The notes under the pieces were generated by a model. The model worked only from the letters and a program-made list of their open reading frames with translations, made no database searches and was not told the origin of the DNA. DNA of 64,000 bases, from the NCBI GenBank assembly GCA_040954595.2, contig CM082586.2, positions 10,850,001 through 10,914,000 of the forward strand. Direction: 5' to 3'. The DNA comes from Balanoglossus misakiensis (Eukaryota > Hemichordata). Both the position numbers and the translations under genes were made by a program. Below are positions 47,161 through 58,889 of this stretch, in pieces. Each line of letters starts with the position of its first letter. The stretch's first letter is position 1.

Positions 47161-47320
47161 CTTTTCAGTTCTTGCCATATGATATCTGAACCTGTGTACT
47201 AAATTTGGTTGAAATCGGTTCAGCGGTTCTTGAGATATCGGGTATACAGACAGACACACACATACACAGACATCGCTAAACTATAAGCTCACGTGATTTT
47301 CAGGTGAGCTAAAAATTGGG
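47160..47320 (-). repeat. Dispersed repeat end with CGGTTCAGCGGTTCTTGAG
   Basis: TAAATTTGGTTGAAATCGGT, TCAGCGGTTCTTGAGATATC, a CAGACAGACACACACAT tract and AAGCTCACGTGATTTTCAGG are phrases common at the ends of invertebrate dispersed repeats. Only one copy is visible here. Confidence 0.5.
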
Positions 47321-47382
47321 TTACCCCTAGGAATATTCCTACCATATTTCAAAGCCATCAAAAAAGCAGTTTCAAAGAAAAA

Positions 47383-50300
47383 CACATTTGTTCAAAAGTG
47401 GCAAAAACACAAATATGCAAACATCTCTATAATTGTACACCATCTTACTTCAATCACTACAAGGAACATTCCTGCCAAAATTCAAAGCAATCTGACAAGG
47501 GTTTGAACGGTTTAACAGAAAACAGTTTTTGACAAAGATTGCAAAAAATATCCCCAATAACACAAGCACGCAGTTTTAACCATTTTTATGACATCTTCCT
47601 TGGGTTACCCCTGGGAATCTGCCTACCAAATTGCAAAGCATTCTGACCATAATTGGCAAAATTGCTCAAAATTATAAATATGCCTATTTTACAACAATCT
47701 GAACAAAAAATATGGTAACTCGGACCACCCATAGGAAGCTTCATACTAAATTTCGAAGGAGTCGGACTATCGCTTTCAGAAGTGAAGATTTTTTTTTACC
47801 AATAATGTGGAAAAAGACAAAAAAAATTAATAAACATTAGAAAATTCATAATATTAGCTCACAACATACAGGACTGTATGGGGTTCATTGACATACCAAT
47901 CTGACCAGTGGTTGTCAAGTTTCTGACTTTTGACCAATTTCACATTTACACAGGTAATATTTTGGCAATGACAATTTCATTTGAACAAAATCCCATCTAC
48001 AGCCCCGCCTGCATCTACACACTAAATATGGAAGTGATATGCCCAGCGGTTTTCATCCATTCACTCATACATACAAATGCAACTGATTCCATAAGGTCCC
48101 AATCGTATATATGTACATAAACCAAATGGGACCTAAAAATTGCTCCAAAATTATAAATACGCAATTTTTGGCAACAATTTAAACAAAACTATGGTTGGTA
48201 ACTCAGATCACCTATGAAGCTTCATAATAAATTTCAAACAAGTCAGCTGATCAATTCCAGAAAAGTAGGTTTTTACCGACAATGTGGAAAGAGAAAAAAA
48301 AATGCTTAAAAATAGAAAATTCACATTATTAGCTCACAACATGTAGAATTGTGAGAGGATACCATAAGGTACATGCATACCAATTATCAATTTTGAAAGC
48401 AATTTGCCCAGTAGTTGTTGAGTTCCCAAGTTTTGACGAATTTGACACTTTCCCAGCTAATTTGCATATTTTGGCAATGACAACTTCACTGAGACAAACT
48501 CCCATCTACTGCCCTGTCTGCACATTAAATATCAAGGTGAAATGCCAGTAGTTTCCAAATGTTTGATGTTGATGGACATACAAACATCCATACATACAGG
48601 TGCAACTGATCCCGTAAGGTACCATGGTATAAATACATATACCAAATGGGACCTAATAATTCTGATAAAATGCGTACATACGTACATACATACAAGTCAG
48701 CAATAAGGAGACGGGATAGTGGGCTGGCACTGAGTGTCTATTTCTATTGCAAATTATAAACATGCAGCAAGTGTAAAAACCACATGTACCTTCAACGTCC
48801 TTGGACAACACATTTTTGTAACTTTCCCAGATCAATGGCTAATATTACTTGCCAAAGGCGACTAGAATTTTGAGGGCCTGATGCAAGTCTGATACATGTA
48901 CTTCATGATTTAGAGATATGATGAAAATCCTGTCAACCGAATTACAGGGAAATCAGATTTTCCATGTAAAATCATATCACCCAAAAGTGTCAAAAATAAT
49001 TTTGAAACAAAAAGTCTACTCAAAATCATACCAAAATTTAAATGTTAATGCAGTACGTTAGGCAAGCAATTTGAGAATGAAGAAACTTACAAAATAATTT
49101 ATAAATTGTAAATAATTTACAAATGCCGCACACAAACTTACAATTACTACCATATTACTGAACATGTTAAAAGGACATTGTACCAGCAGAGACATTGTGA
49201 TCGAGCAATCCCCAAGATATACATGACATGGTCTAATTACAAATATTGAATATGTAAAATATGTACACAACACTTCCAGTCTTACAGTACAGTCAGCTGC
49301 TTGTGAACAATAGTCATGTAGCTATTTCATCAAATTTACAGCCCAAGTCTTGCCTATACAATTCTCCCTACTTTAAACACGTTTTAAGCTACCCTAAATG
49401 AGTGATGAAAATCTCATACGGTCGATAATTTCAAGATGGCCGATTTTTGCCATGTTAAAGAAATGGGAGTTCATAAGCTAAAATGATGATGGGTCATTCT
49501 TGAACTTTTTAACAGAAAAAATAGCAAAAGTGAAAAAAAGTTTAATATGCTAACTACCGAGACAGAAATGTTTGACCGAAGGAAGTCATGAAATACAGTA
49601 AACATATCATTTCTTCTATCTCTTACTACAGTTGGTTATGGACTTTCCGCCCAGAATGCAATGAGATTTGACACCTAGCGCAAAGTGAAAAACCTATTTA
49701 AGGCAGCCAGAATTTTCTGCATAGTATGACGGAAACATTTGTAAAGTCATGGCTAGCATGGGTTGGCAGGTTTATGGGACCCGCTCAGGTTCCCTCGAAT
49801 AACACATAATGCATGATTGGTGACTGATTATTGTTTATTTGTTGATTTTGTCACATTTTCAGAAAAATCCCTATCAATCAGTCATATTTGTTTGGCCTTG
49901 CTATACAGCGCAATATGAATCTTGTTGACTGAAATTGTTGAGGATAGTGGTACATAAAGGTTACCAATTGGAAAATATTAAAATGATTATTAGTGGTGTC
50001 CAACTCTTCATGATAACCAGTTGTGGCTTGCCACCACCATAATTTTAAAAGGGTGACTTCACTATTTGATGGGAAAAGGTAGCATTTACAAACAAGCTAT
50101 GGAGCATGTATACAGCAAGGTGTGCTTACCGGAAAGCGGTCTTGGATCAGGCCTAAGTATTCTCTTCCTCCTCCGGCATACGTTGAAATGCTGTGTTTAA
50201 GACTGTGAATCAAATATATGCAAATATTAATTAGTAACCAATCAACCTTGCTTTAGAATTATGTGGGCCATACAAATTAGTGAAAATATGCAAAACATGG

Positions 50301-51252
50301 TATAATATAGGGTCAGAAAAAATTTCCAGCCTGTTTGTGTCATGATTTACATTTTTCTTTCTGGCCTAAAGTATTGTTTTATTTCACTCTAAACAACATT
50401 ACTTTCCTTCATGCGTCTAATATAATAACAGATCTCTTAGCCAGTTTGATTAAGCATAGTTTTGGACTAGCACACGTTCAGCCAAAGTTAAAGTATCTCC
50501 CTGTGTATTGATATGGGAGTAATTTTAGCTATATGGTTAAAGTGACAAAGTCTCTCTGTCGCTGTCCTTTTTCCATTAATTATGTTTGATACAAGACACT
50601 GTTTATGTCAATGTACATTTGGATATATAGTGAATAAATGATCAACCACACAAAACTTCCATCCCGCTTGTATGATATGAGAGTAAAAACTCGCCCAAAA
50701 TGAATAAATGGTAAAGAACGATTATTCATTTTGGCGAGTATTTTTACTATCGTGTCTACAAGTGGGACGGAAGTTGTGTGTGGCTGAACGTTCATTCACT
50801 ATATATCTACATGTAGAATAACAAACGGTGTCTTGTATCAAATATAATTAATGGAAAAAAGGGCAGCGAGAGAGAGACTTTGTCCCTTTAAGGAAATGCA
50901 TCCACATTTATTTTATGCTCCACGTGAAGATTTGAACTTGTGAGTTGTCCATCTAATTCATGACATCACGATCATATCACAAGCAATCGAGGCCAGAATT
51001 CGAAGGGGAAAAAACAGGTACATTGTATTGAAAGCTGGAATATGTAAATTAGTTCGTAGACATACATTTCTTCCTATTGTTTCGGTTGCAACACCCGATA
51101 AAAGCAAATATAAAGCAAGTCATGCTTACCATTGAGCGGTCTTAAACTCGCCCCGGACAAGGAAGAGAATCCCGAGTTGAAACGCAGACAGTTTCAGGCA
51201 GCATCTGTGAATCAAATAGACATAGAAGTTAGTAACCAGTCATAGAAGCTCT
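47383..51252 (+). repeat. Segmental duplication, copy B
   Basis: It is the partner of 39198-44767. It carries about 215 bp not in copy A (about 49775-49990, starting GGGACCCGCTCAGG), a further TTAA element at 50537, and lacks the 784 bp element and about 0.6 kb after GGGTCAGA at 50310. Divergence is visible as point changes every few dozen bases, so the duplication is not recent. Confidence 0.85.
50537..50891. mobile_element. TTAA-flanked palindromic MITE, copy 3, with known empty site
   Basis: The ends TTAAAGTGACAAAGTCTCTC and GAGAGACTTTGTCCCTTTAA are inverted, with about 165 bp arms. The duplicated segment at 44411-44440 reads GCTATATGGTTAAGGAAATG with one TTAA. Here the same flanks surround the element with a TTAA on each side. 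This proves insertion with TTAA duplication. Confidence 0.95.
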
Positions 51253-51406
51253 GCGTGGCAGGGCTGCGTGTTAACGGCTATACCATAGCTCCCACTGGTA
51301 GCTTATAACAGTCTCAATGGTGCCAAAAATCTCCCCAACAACAAAACCAACCCTGGTCAGTTTATTCGCTATCGCTTTGCCTTAAAAGTTATACTGTAGT
51401 GTGTTA

Positions 51407-51822
51407 CCACAGGGGGCTCCTCCCTCCGCGATTTTATTGTTTGTTTGTTGTTGTTGATTGGCATAATAAACAAATACATATTTCATTATTAATAAATATG
51501 GTTTGTTGACATGTAAGTGTTAGGGTATATTCAACAGTTAGGGTTACTGTTGGCATTTTTTTCGATCCACGGCCCCGGGCATCACTAAGCCACAGGGGGT
51601 GGGGGGGGGGGGTTTGGGGGGGTGATGCCGGCCATGGATCGAAAAAATGCCAACACTAATTCTAACCGTTGAATATACCATAACCTGTCAAATATACCCT
51701 AATAACCTAACCCTTACATGTCAACAAACCATATTTATTAATAAAGAAATATGTATTTGTTTATTATGCCAATCAACAACAACAAACAAACAATAAAATC
51801 GCCTAGGGAGAGCCCCCTGTGG
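51407..51822. mobile_element. 416 bp near-perfect palindromic element with 5 bp duplication TGTTA
   Basis: It runs from CCACAGGGGGCTC to GAGCCCCCTGTGG. The arms pair almost completely (TTATTGTTTGTTTGTTG, CATATTTATTAATAA, TTGACATGTAAG, GTTGGCATTTTTTTCGATCCA and complements) around a G-rich centre. TGTTA flanks it at 51402-51406 and 51823-51827. No superfamily is assigned. Confidence 0.88.
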
Positions 51823-52080
51823 TGTTACGGTACCACCTGCTCCACAATAACAAAGCTGACTCGAGCCAACGAACGACGTACAATTTACTCGCACGGTGTA
51901 ATATAACGCACAAATTCCATGCGACTGTGAGTTTACTGTTTGGTGCTGTAACGCTTCCCAAAGTCAGAATTTCGATGTTGGGGGGACCCTCTCGCCCTAC
52001 CACGACCAGTTTTTGCTAGAAGGAGTGTACATGTACTTGTAAAATAACATTAAATGCCATGCTTACCAGAGAAACGACAT

Positions 52081-52119
52081 CATCAAGCATGGAGGCGACC
52101 GGGACCTCCATGCTTGATG
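52081..52119. other. Perfect 15 bp stem-loop
   Basis: CATCAAGCATGGAGG and CCTCCATGCTTGATG are exact reverse complements with a 9 nt loop CGACCGGGA. The stem is isolated in apparently single-copy sequence. It is too short for a microRNA precursor and no poly-T or other terminator context is seen. Confidence 0.7.
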
Positions 52120-52639
52120 AACGTCAAAGCTGCAATGATTTTTCAAATGCAATGGTCAGCGGTACGAGAACGAGGCACCAGCTGTGCGTCAATTATGCAA
52201 CTTACTTACTACTCAATCAGAATCCTGCTTCAACATGACGTAACACTAATTAGTCAAAGAATGCAATGCAACGTATGTGTGCGGGTGGAGAATGCGCCTC
52301 ACGTCAATGCAGACACACCAGACACACACACTGAAATGCAAATTGAGGAATTATGTCACGGTGTTCTTTGGAAGTGCGAATGAATAAAATATTTCGTTTT
52401 CTTCAGTGTTTTTGTACTACAAAAAAAATTGCTAAAAAACGACTAGCAAGCGCTTATGCAATGAAATACAAATAAATATAATTATCGCCAATTGGAAATG
52501 GAACGTCAATCCGCATTTGTCAAAAAATAACAGAAAAGACAAAGGAGCTGAGACGTCCTGAAATAAAAGGAATGACCTCTCTGTTCTGACCTGTATGAGG
52601 AAGCCCTATTGTAATACGCAATATGTCGGATCATGCTAC

Positions 52640-52930
52640 CATCCGCCATTCTGATTGGACGAGAGATCAATCCATCGATACGAAAGTACTCAATAGAGCA
52701 CTGCTAAAACTGGCCCCTGAACTAATAGCATGCAACAGGGAAAACTTGACTAAATAAAAAAAAATATAGCTGATAAATTTACGGACGGCCGGTTCATTTT
52801 TTAACTGCTCTAATGGAACTGTTGTCACTGTCATGCACGATGCATGTCTTGTCATTGCGCACTCGTGTTAACATTCATCAGAGCGCCTTTCGATCAATTC
52901 GTAACGTTTACATTAGACTCGAGTTCATTT
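52640..52930 (+). repeat. Segment shared with 56200-56510
   Basis: CTGATTGGAC, then a 37 bp exact match starting TACTCAATAGAGCACTGCTA, GCA(A/G)CAGGGAAAA, GTGT(T)AACATTCAT and ATTCGTAAC appear in the same order and orientation in both places. The second copy is the spacer of the giant inverted repeat. Confidence 0.85.
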
Positions 52931-55900
52931 TCGTTATGAAAATGACATTGATATACACAAAGTCGATTACTGATATAAAATAATAGCAATAACCCTAACC
53001 ATAGATTAGGCTATAGCATTCCGGTAATTTTTTCAATATCACTCAGGAAGGATTCTATAACATTCTGTTTTGTATCGGGATGTATAATTTAATATCCATA
53101 CTACAAAACAAATATCAGCGGTAACTCAGAAAATATTGTTGAAAATTTGTTCTCTGTAGGCCTAACCATGGTAAGATAATGCAATGCCGGTAAGTATTTT
53201 GGAAGTCAAGGTTGCATTGTATTGTCTGGTGTTCAAATAATCACAAACATCCCGGAAGACTAAATTCTTTCTGTCAAAACCACTTCTGCAACGACAAGAT
53301 TTTTCAGGGCAGGCAAAACCATGGCATGAAGACGATATGAAGTCGATGAGTTAATGTTATGTTGAACCCGGCCACTTTACGTATCTTAACTATTCACACA
53401 TTGACCATTCTATAATTCTCTCCCTTTTGATGTCTTCTTTGTGGTTTGTTTGTAAAAATGTTGCCTGTGTTGAAACTTGACTACTTGTCACTTTTGCCTA
53501 CCAAGAATAATATGACCAAAAGGGGTGGCATGAAATTCTAGACTGTAACAAAACTCGATTTCATGACCCAAAGTTTGATTTTATGTGTTTTTGGTTTGGA
53601 CGTGGCAAAGACATGTAAATTCCGACCACCTATACACCATCCATACATGTATGAATCGACATCATTTATTGCACGAGAGACTTCAAGCAAGCATTCCATC
53701 ATCGCAAAAGGACAAAGAGAGAGCGACTTTGTCTCTTTAAAGTAATTTAGCAAGTTCAAAGTGAATGCCCACATGAAAACCTTTACTCAGCAATTTTTTT
53801 TGTAATTAATAAAACTAGGTTTGGTATGTTTTTGCGCTTGTTTTATTTTCCTTTTGTCTATAAATAGTCGTATATTTTAAAACAGCTAAAATGAGTCAAA
53901 TGGGGCATTTTTCCATCCCACCTCATCCTAGCTAAGAGCTTCAGTGCCGGTCACCTCCACAAAATTAATTTACCACGAACAAATTGAAATACAGCCAATC
54001 GGAAAAAGTGCGCCACCACATGGTCATTTGAAGACTTTTATGCTCTCTTCTGGCCGTAAACGCATGTGATCTGGAATAAATCGAACATCGATCGTGTTTT
54101 ATTTATTTTCACCACCAGCGAAAATCTACGACGGCCCAACCGCAGATTATTGCTGCTCCATACAACAACCGGCTTAAACTGTTCTGTGCATGTGTTTTGT
54201 GTTCTGGTGGCGTTTGCGGGTCTGAGACGTCATTTGTAGAAGGCCCTATTCGTTTTCTACCAATAACTTTTACCAACCATGCTAGAACTATTTCGTTTTC
54301 TTTGACGACGCTTGACACTTTTCTTGCTTTGTTGTTAGTACATGTAGTTTGTTTGTTCGTTACGTCTGTTACTGGGGTTCTTCACTTGTAGTCTGGTTAC
54401 ACTATGAGATAGGTGCCGTTAATCAGAATTTTTGGTAAGGAAGGTTTGAGAAGTCCATTCTATGTAAAAAATGGTGCTCATTCCAAAAAAGTCAGTCTTA
54501 TTAACCCCACTCAAGACAAAATTGCCATTTTGGCCATTTTTAACCCCAAAATGGTCTTTTTTAGAAAACACTAAAAACACATTGTTTTCGTCACATTCTG
54601 AGATCTGATAACATATGATATGCTTATTCTATGTAAAATTTGGTGAATATTACGAAACAAGTAGTTCGATTGACCCAAAACAACAGAAAATTGCCTTTTT
54701 GACCAATTTTTGCCCCAAAAACGTCATTTTTAGAAAAAAAATAAAACACACGGTTTTCTTCATAATGATTGATCTGGTGATATATGGAAAGTCAATTCTA
54801 TGTTAAAAGTGGTGACTTTAAAAAATAAAGCAGTCTTTTTGACCTCAATCAATACAAAAATGCCATTTTTGGCCACTTTTTGTGGTCAAAAAAGGTCATT
54901 TTTACAAAAAAACTAAAAATAAATTGTGTTTATCATATTCAGAGATCATTGGATATATGAAATGTCCATTCTATGTAAAAAATGGTGCTGATTCCAGAAA
55001 TAGCAGTCTTATTGACCCTACTCAAGAAAAAATGCCATTTTTGCCACTTTTTGCCCCAAAACGTCATTTTCAGAAAACACACAAAATTTATATATTTTCT
55101 TCACTTTCGGAGATCTGATAATGTATTATATGCCCACCCTATGTAAAATCTGGTGATTATTCGAAAAAAGCAGATTTATTGACCCAACCTAATGCAAAAA
55201 TGCCCTTTTGGAAAGTTTTTGCCCAAAAAGGCCATTTTTAGAAAAAAATTTAAAAACAAACTTTTCTTCATAAAGCTCAGAGATCATGTGATATATGAAA
55301 TGTTCATCCTATGTAAAAAATGGTGCTGATTCCAGAAATAGCAGTCTTATTGATCCTACTCAAGAAAAAATGCCATTTTGCCACTTTTTGCCCCCAAAAC
55401 GTCATTTTCAGAAAACACTCAAAATTTATATATTTTCTTCACTTTCGGAGATCTGATAATGAATTATATGCCCACTGTATGTGAAAAATTTCCAAAAAAG
55501 CAGTTTTATTGATGCCACTCAAGATAAAAGTGCCTTTTTGGCAAGTTTTTGCCCAAAAAGTGTCATTTCTAGAAAATACGAAAATTATGCCATTTTCTTC
55601 CCATTGGTGATCAAATGATAAATAAAAGTACTAAAAAACCCACTCTTACTGACCCCACTGAGGGAAAAAAATATCATTTTGGCCTCTTTGCTCAAAAAGG
55701 TAACTGTTAGAAAAAATAAATACAAACTTATTCCTTAATATTCAGAGCCCTTGTGATGTATGTAAATTCGTTTTTTGTGTGTGTGTGTGTGCAAAAAATA
55801 TGCTGATACCAGCACAACGGTCTTATTGAGACACCCCGCTCAGTACAAAATTGCCATTTAGCCATCTTTTGGTCAACAATAGGCATTTTCAGAAAACAAA

Positions 55901-56199
55901 TATAATTGATGTTTTTGCCTTTTGTGTTCTGATGTTGTATATGCATATTTAAAACGCCATAACCATATAATGTCAATTAAATTGATGATATTGAAAGACA
56001 GGGTTGCCACAATTTGGCAAATTTAGCCCAAAACTGAACTTAACAATAAGATGATCCATGTATACGCACTGTCTACTATAAGTCGATTATGCGTGGTGTG
56101 GAATATTTAGGTTCAGATATGCCAGCTCGGGAGAGAGTGTTGAAATTTATTCTCTTCAATCTGAATACAAAATCAGAAATTATATTATAATTTATATCA

Positions 56200-56510
56200 T
56201 ACTGATTGGACAGGAGTGCAACGATGCTAGAATACTCAATAGAGCACTGCTAAAACTGGCCCCTGAACTAGCACGCAGCAGGGAAAATGTGGGTTTAAAC
56301 TAAATAAACATAAAACCCTTGACGTTTTAATTTGGAACTGCTGTATGGGAATATTTGGGCAATGTGCAATGCCTTTCTTTTGTCATCTGTATCATGTTTA
56401 GAGCTTGGTCCCGGGCGGCGTGTTTACATTCATTGACGCGAGTTTTGTTCCATTCGTAACTTCTTTTCCTCTCGACGCTGTTTCATCATCATTATGAGTT
56501 CAACTTGGGC
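56200..56510 (+). repeat. Spacer segment of the giant inverted repeat, shared with 52640-52930
   Basis: It has the same ordered matches as the partner segment, including ACTGCTAAAACTGGCCCCTG. It lies between the two arms rather than in them. Confidence 0.8.
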
Positions 56511-58386
56511 TAATTTTGCAAAAACTCCAAATACAAACATTTTTTCGGTACAAAATGGCTAAAATGATAATTTTTTCTTGAGTAGATCTATTTTTGGCTA
56601 CAAATAGCAAAAAAGGCAATTTTGACAACCAGAGTGCCGTTTTTGGAATAGTCACCAAATTTTACACAGAATGGACTTTTCATACATGATCAGATCTCTG
56701 AATATGGAGAAAACAATTTGTCTTTAGTTTGTTTGTTTTTAATGAACATTTTTGACCAAAAAAGTGGCCGAAATTACAAATTTCAATTGAATAGGGTAAG
56801 TAAGACTTCCGTTTTTGGAACAGTAACCACGTTTCAATATAGAATGGGCTTTTATTTATAATAAGATCACCGAAAGTGAAGAAAAGAGAATGCTTATTAA
56901 TATATTCTTAAAAATAAAAATTTTGTGCAAAACTTAGCCAAAAAGGTGATTTCGTCATGGTTGAGGTCATTAAGACTGCATTTCTGGAATCAACACCTAT
57001 TTTACAATAAATGTACTTTTCACACATCATAGAATCTCCAAATAAGAATCAAACAGTTTGTTTATAATGATTTTCGAAAAGTGGCTTTTTGGGCAAAAAC
57101 TTGTCAAAAAAGCACTGTTTTCTTGAGTGGCGCTAGTAATTTTTTTTTGAATTTTTTCACATAGAGTGGGTACATAATACATCATCATCTCCGAAAGTGA
57201 AGAAAATATAAAAGTTTTGGGTGTTTTCTAGAAATGACACTTTTTGGGCAAAAACTTGCCAAAGGGCACTTTTATCTTGGGTGGCATCAATAAAACTGCT
57301 TTTTTGGAAATTTTTCACATAAAGTGGGCATATAATACATTATCAGATCTCCGAAAGTGAAGAAAATATATAAATTTTGAGTGTTTTCTGAAAATGACGT
57401 TTTTGGGGCAAAAAGTGGCAAAAATGGCATTTTTTCTTGAGTAGGATCAATAAGACTGCTATTTCTGGAATTAGCACCATTTTTTACATAGGTTGAACAC
57501 TTCATATATCACATGATCTCTGAGCTTTATGAAGAAAAGTTTGTTTTTAATTTTTTTTTCTAAAAACGGCCTTTTTGGGTAATAACTTTCCAAAAGGGCA
57601 TTTTTGCATTAGGTTGGGTCAATAAATCTGCTTTTTTGGAATAATCACCAAGTTTTACATAGGATGGGCATATAAGTGAAGAAAATATATAAATTTTGAG
57701 TGTTTTCTAAAAATGACGTTTTGGGGCAAAAAGTGGCAAAAATGGCATTTTTTTTCTTGAGTAGGGTCAATAAGACTGCTATTTCTGAAATCAGCACCGT
57801 TTTTTACATAGAATGGACACTTCATATATCCAATGATCTCTGAATATGAAAAACACAATTTATTTTTAGTTTTTTTGTAAAAATGACCTTTTTTGACCTC
57901 AAAAAGTGGCCAAAAATGGCATTTTTGTATTGATTGAGGTCAAAAAGACTGCTTTTTTTTTTAAAGTCACCACTTTTAACATAGAATTGACTTTCCATAT
58001 ATCACCAGATCAACTATTATGAAGAAAACCGTGTTTTTTAATTTTTTTCTAAAAATGACGTTTTTTTGGCAAAAAATGGTCAAAAAGGCAATTTTCTGTT
58101 GTATTGGGTCAATCGAACTATTTTTTTCGTAATATTCACCAAATTTTACATAGAATAGGCATATCATATGTCATCAGATCTTAGAATGTGACGAAAACAG
58201 TGTGTTTTTTGTGTTTTCTAAAAAAACACCATTTTTGGGTTAAAAATGGCCAAAATGGCAATTTTGTCTTGAGTGGGGTCAATAAGACTGACATTTTTGG
58301 AATCAGCACCATTTTTTACATAGAATGGACCTCTCAAACCTTCCTTACCAAAAATTCTGATTAACGGCATCTAGCTCCTGGACTAG

Positions 58387-58461
58387 GTCCCCTGCCCCAT
58401 TCCCACTGCCATCGGCGCTACGCTCAAGGGCGCAGCCAGCGGTGGGAATGGGGCAGGGAAC
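58387..58461. other. GC-rich hairpin near the right end of the giant element
   Basis: GTCCCCTGCCCCATTCCCAC pairs with GTGGGAATGGGGCAGGGAAC around a 35 nt loop. No counterpart is present at the left end, so it looks like a later small palindromic insertion. Confidence 0.75.
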
Positions 58462-58572
58462 AGACTACTTCACTTGTGGAATAAAGTGCTCATTTCTTGT
58501 GTATCTGCATTTTGTCGATGTTATCGCTCCTCTGGCAGAGAAGCCAGGGTGCTAGCTGTTGGCTTTAATAAG

Positions 58573-58824
58573 GGACTGTTCAGAATTTACTTCCAGGGGG
58601 CGGAGAATTTTCAGAGGGGGGGGGGGACCACCCATTTTCTCCAAGACAAATTAGGGGAGACTAGACATAAAAGTCACAATAGGGGGACCATGGAAAATCC
58701 CCAGGAAATTTAAGGGGGGACCACATATTTCCTCCACAATTTACTAGGGGAGACCATGGGAAAAAATCACCAGGAAAATAAAAAATCCTCCATCCCCAAC
58801 TTGGAAGTAAATTCTGAACAGTCC
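58573..58824. mobile_element. 252 bp palindromic-ended element, GGACTGTTCAGAATTTACTT ends
   Basis: The left end GGACTGTTCAGAATTTACTTCC and the right GGAAGTAAATTCTGAACAGTCC are perfectly inverted. The interior is G-rich with repeated GGGGG(A)CCA. It has no coding capacity. Confidence 0.88.
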
Positions 58825-58829
58825 TTCAT

Positions 58830-58886
58830 GGTTGTTTGTTTGTTTGTTTGCCTGTTTGTTTATTCGTATCTTTGTTTGTTTGTGTA
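58830..58886 (+). repeat. (TTTG)n-rich simple repeat
   Basis: The segment is a run of TTTG units with a few interruptions (CCTG, ATTCGTATC). Confidence 0.85.
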
Positions 58887-58889
58887 TTC

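Larger units (their letters stand above)
51828..54380. other. Mostly single-copy sequence, no gene seen
   Basis: Short frames on both strands lack recognisable motifs and exon borders. The only structures noted are the 15 bp perfect hairpin at 52081-52119, a segment at about 52640-52930 shared with the centre of the 54.4-58.5 kb element, and a partial right end of the GGGACAAAG MITE near 53715-53742. Confidence 0.45.
54388..58468. mobile_element. Giant 4.1 kb inverted-repeat element with tandem-repeat arms
   Basis: The outer ends GTAGTCTGGTTAC and its inverted counterpart (GGAACAGACTAC) are flanked by a direct TTCACTT (54381-54387, 58469-58475). The main inverted repeat starts TGCCGTTAATCAGAATTTTT at 54414 and ends with its complement at 58369. 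Each arm consists of units of about 170 bp (TCTATGTAAAAAATGGTGCT, AGCAGTCTTATTGACCC, TGCCATTTTTGCCAC, TTTTCTTCACTTTCGGAGAT), at least seven on the left and as many or more on the right, inverted. The centre (about 55980-56510) is different sequence. No transposase is seen. Confidence 0.85.

Noticed and set aside
52054-52383. 109-codon + frame in single-copy sequence
   Set aside because: No recognisable domain, no promoter or splice context; length is within chance for this composition.
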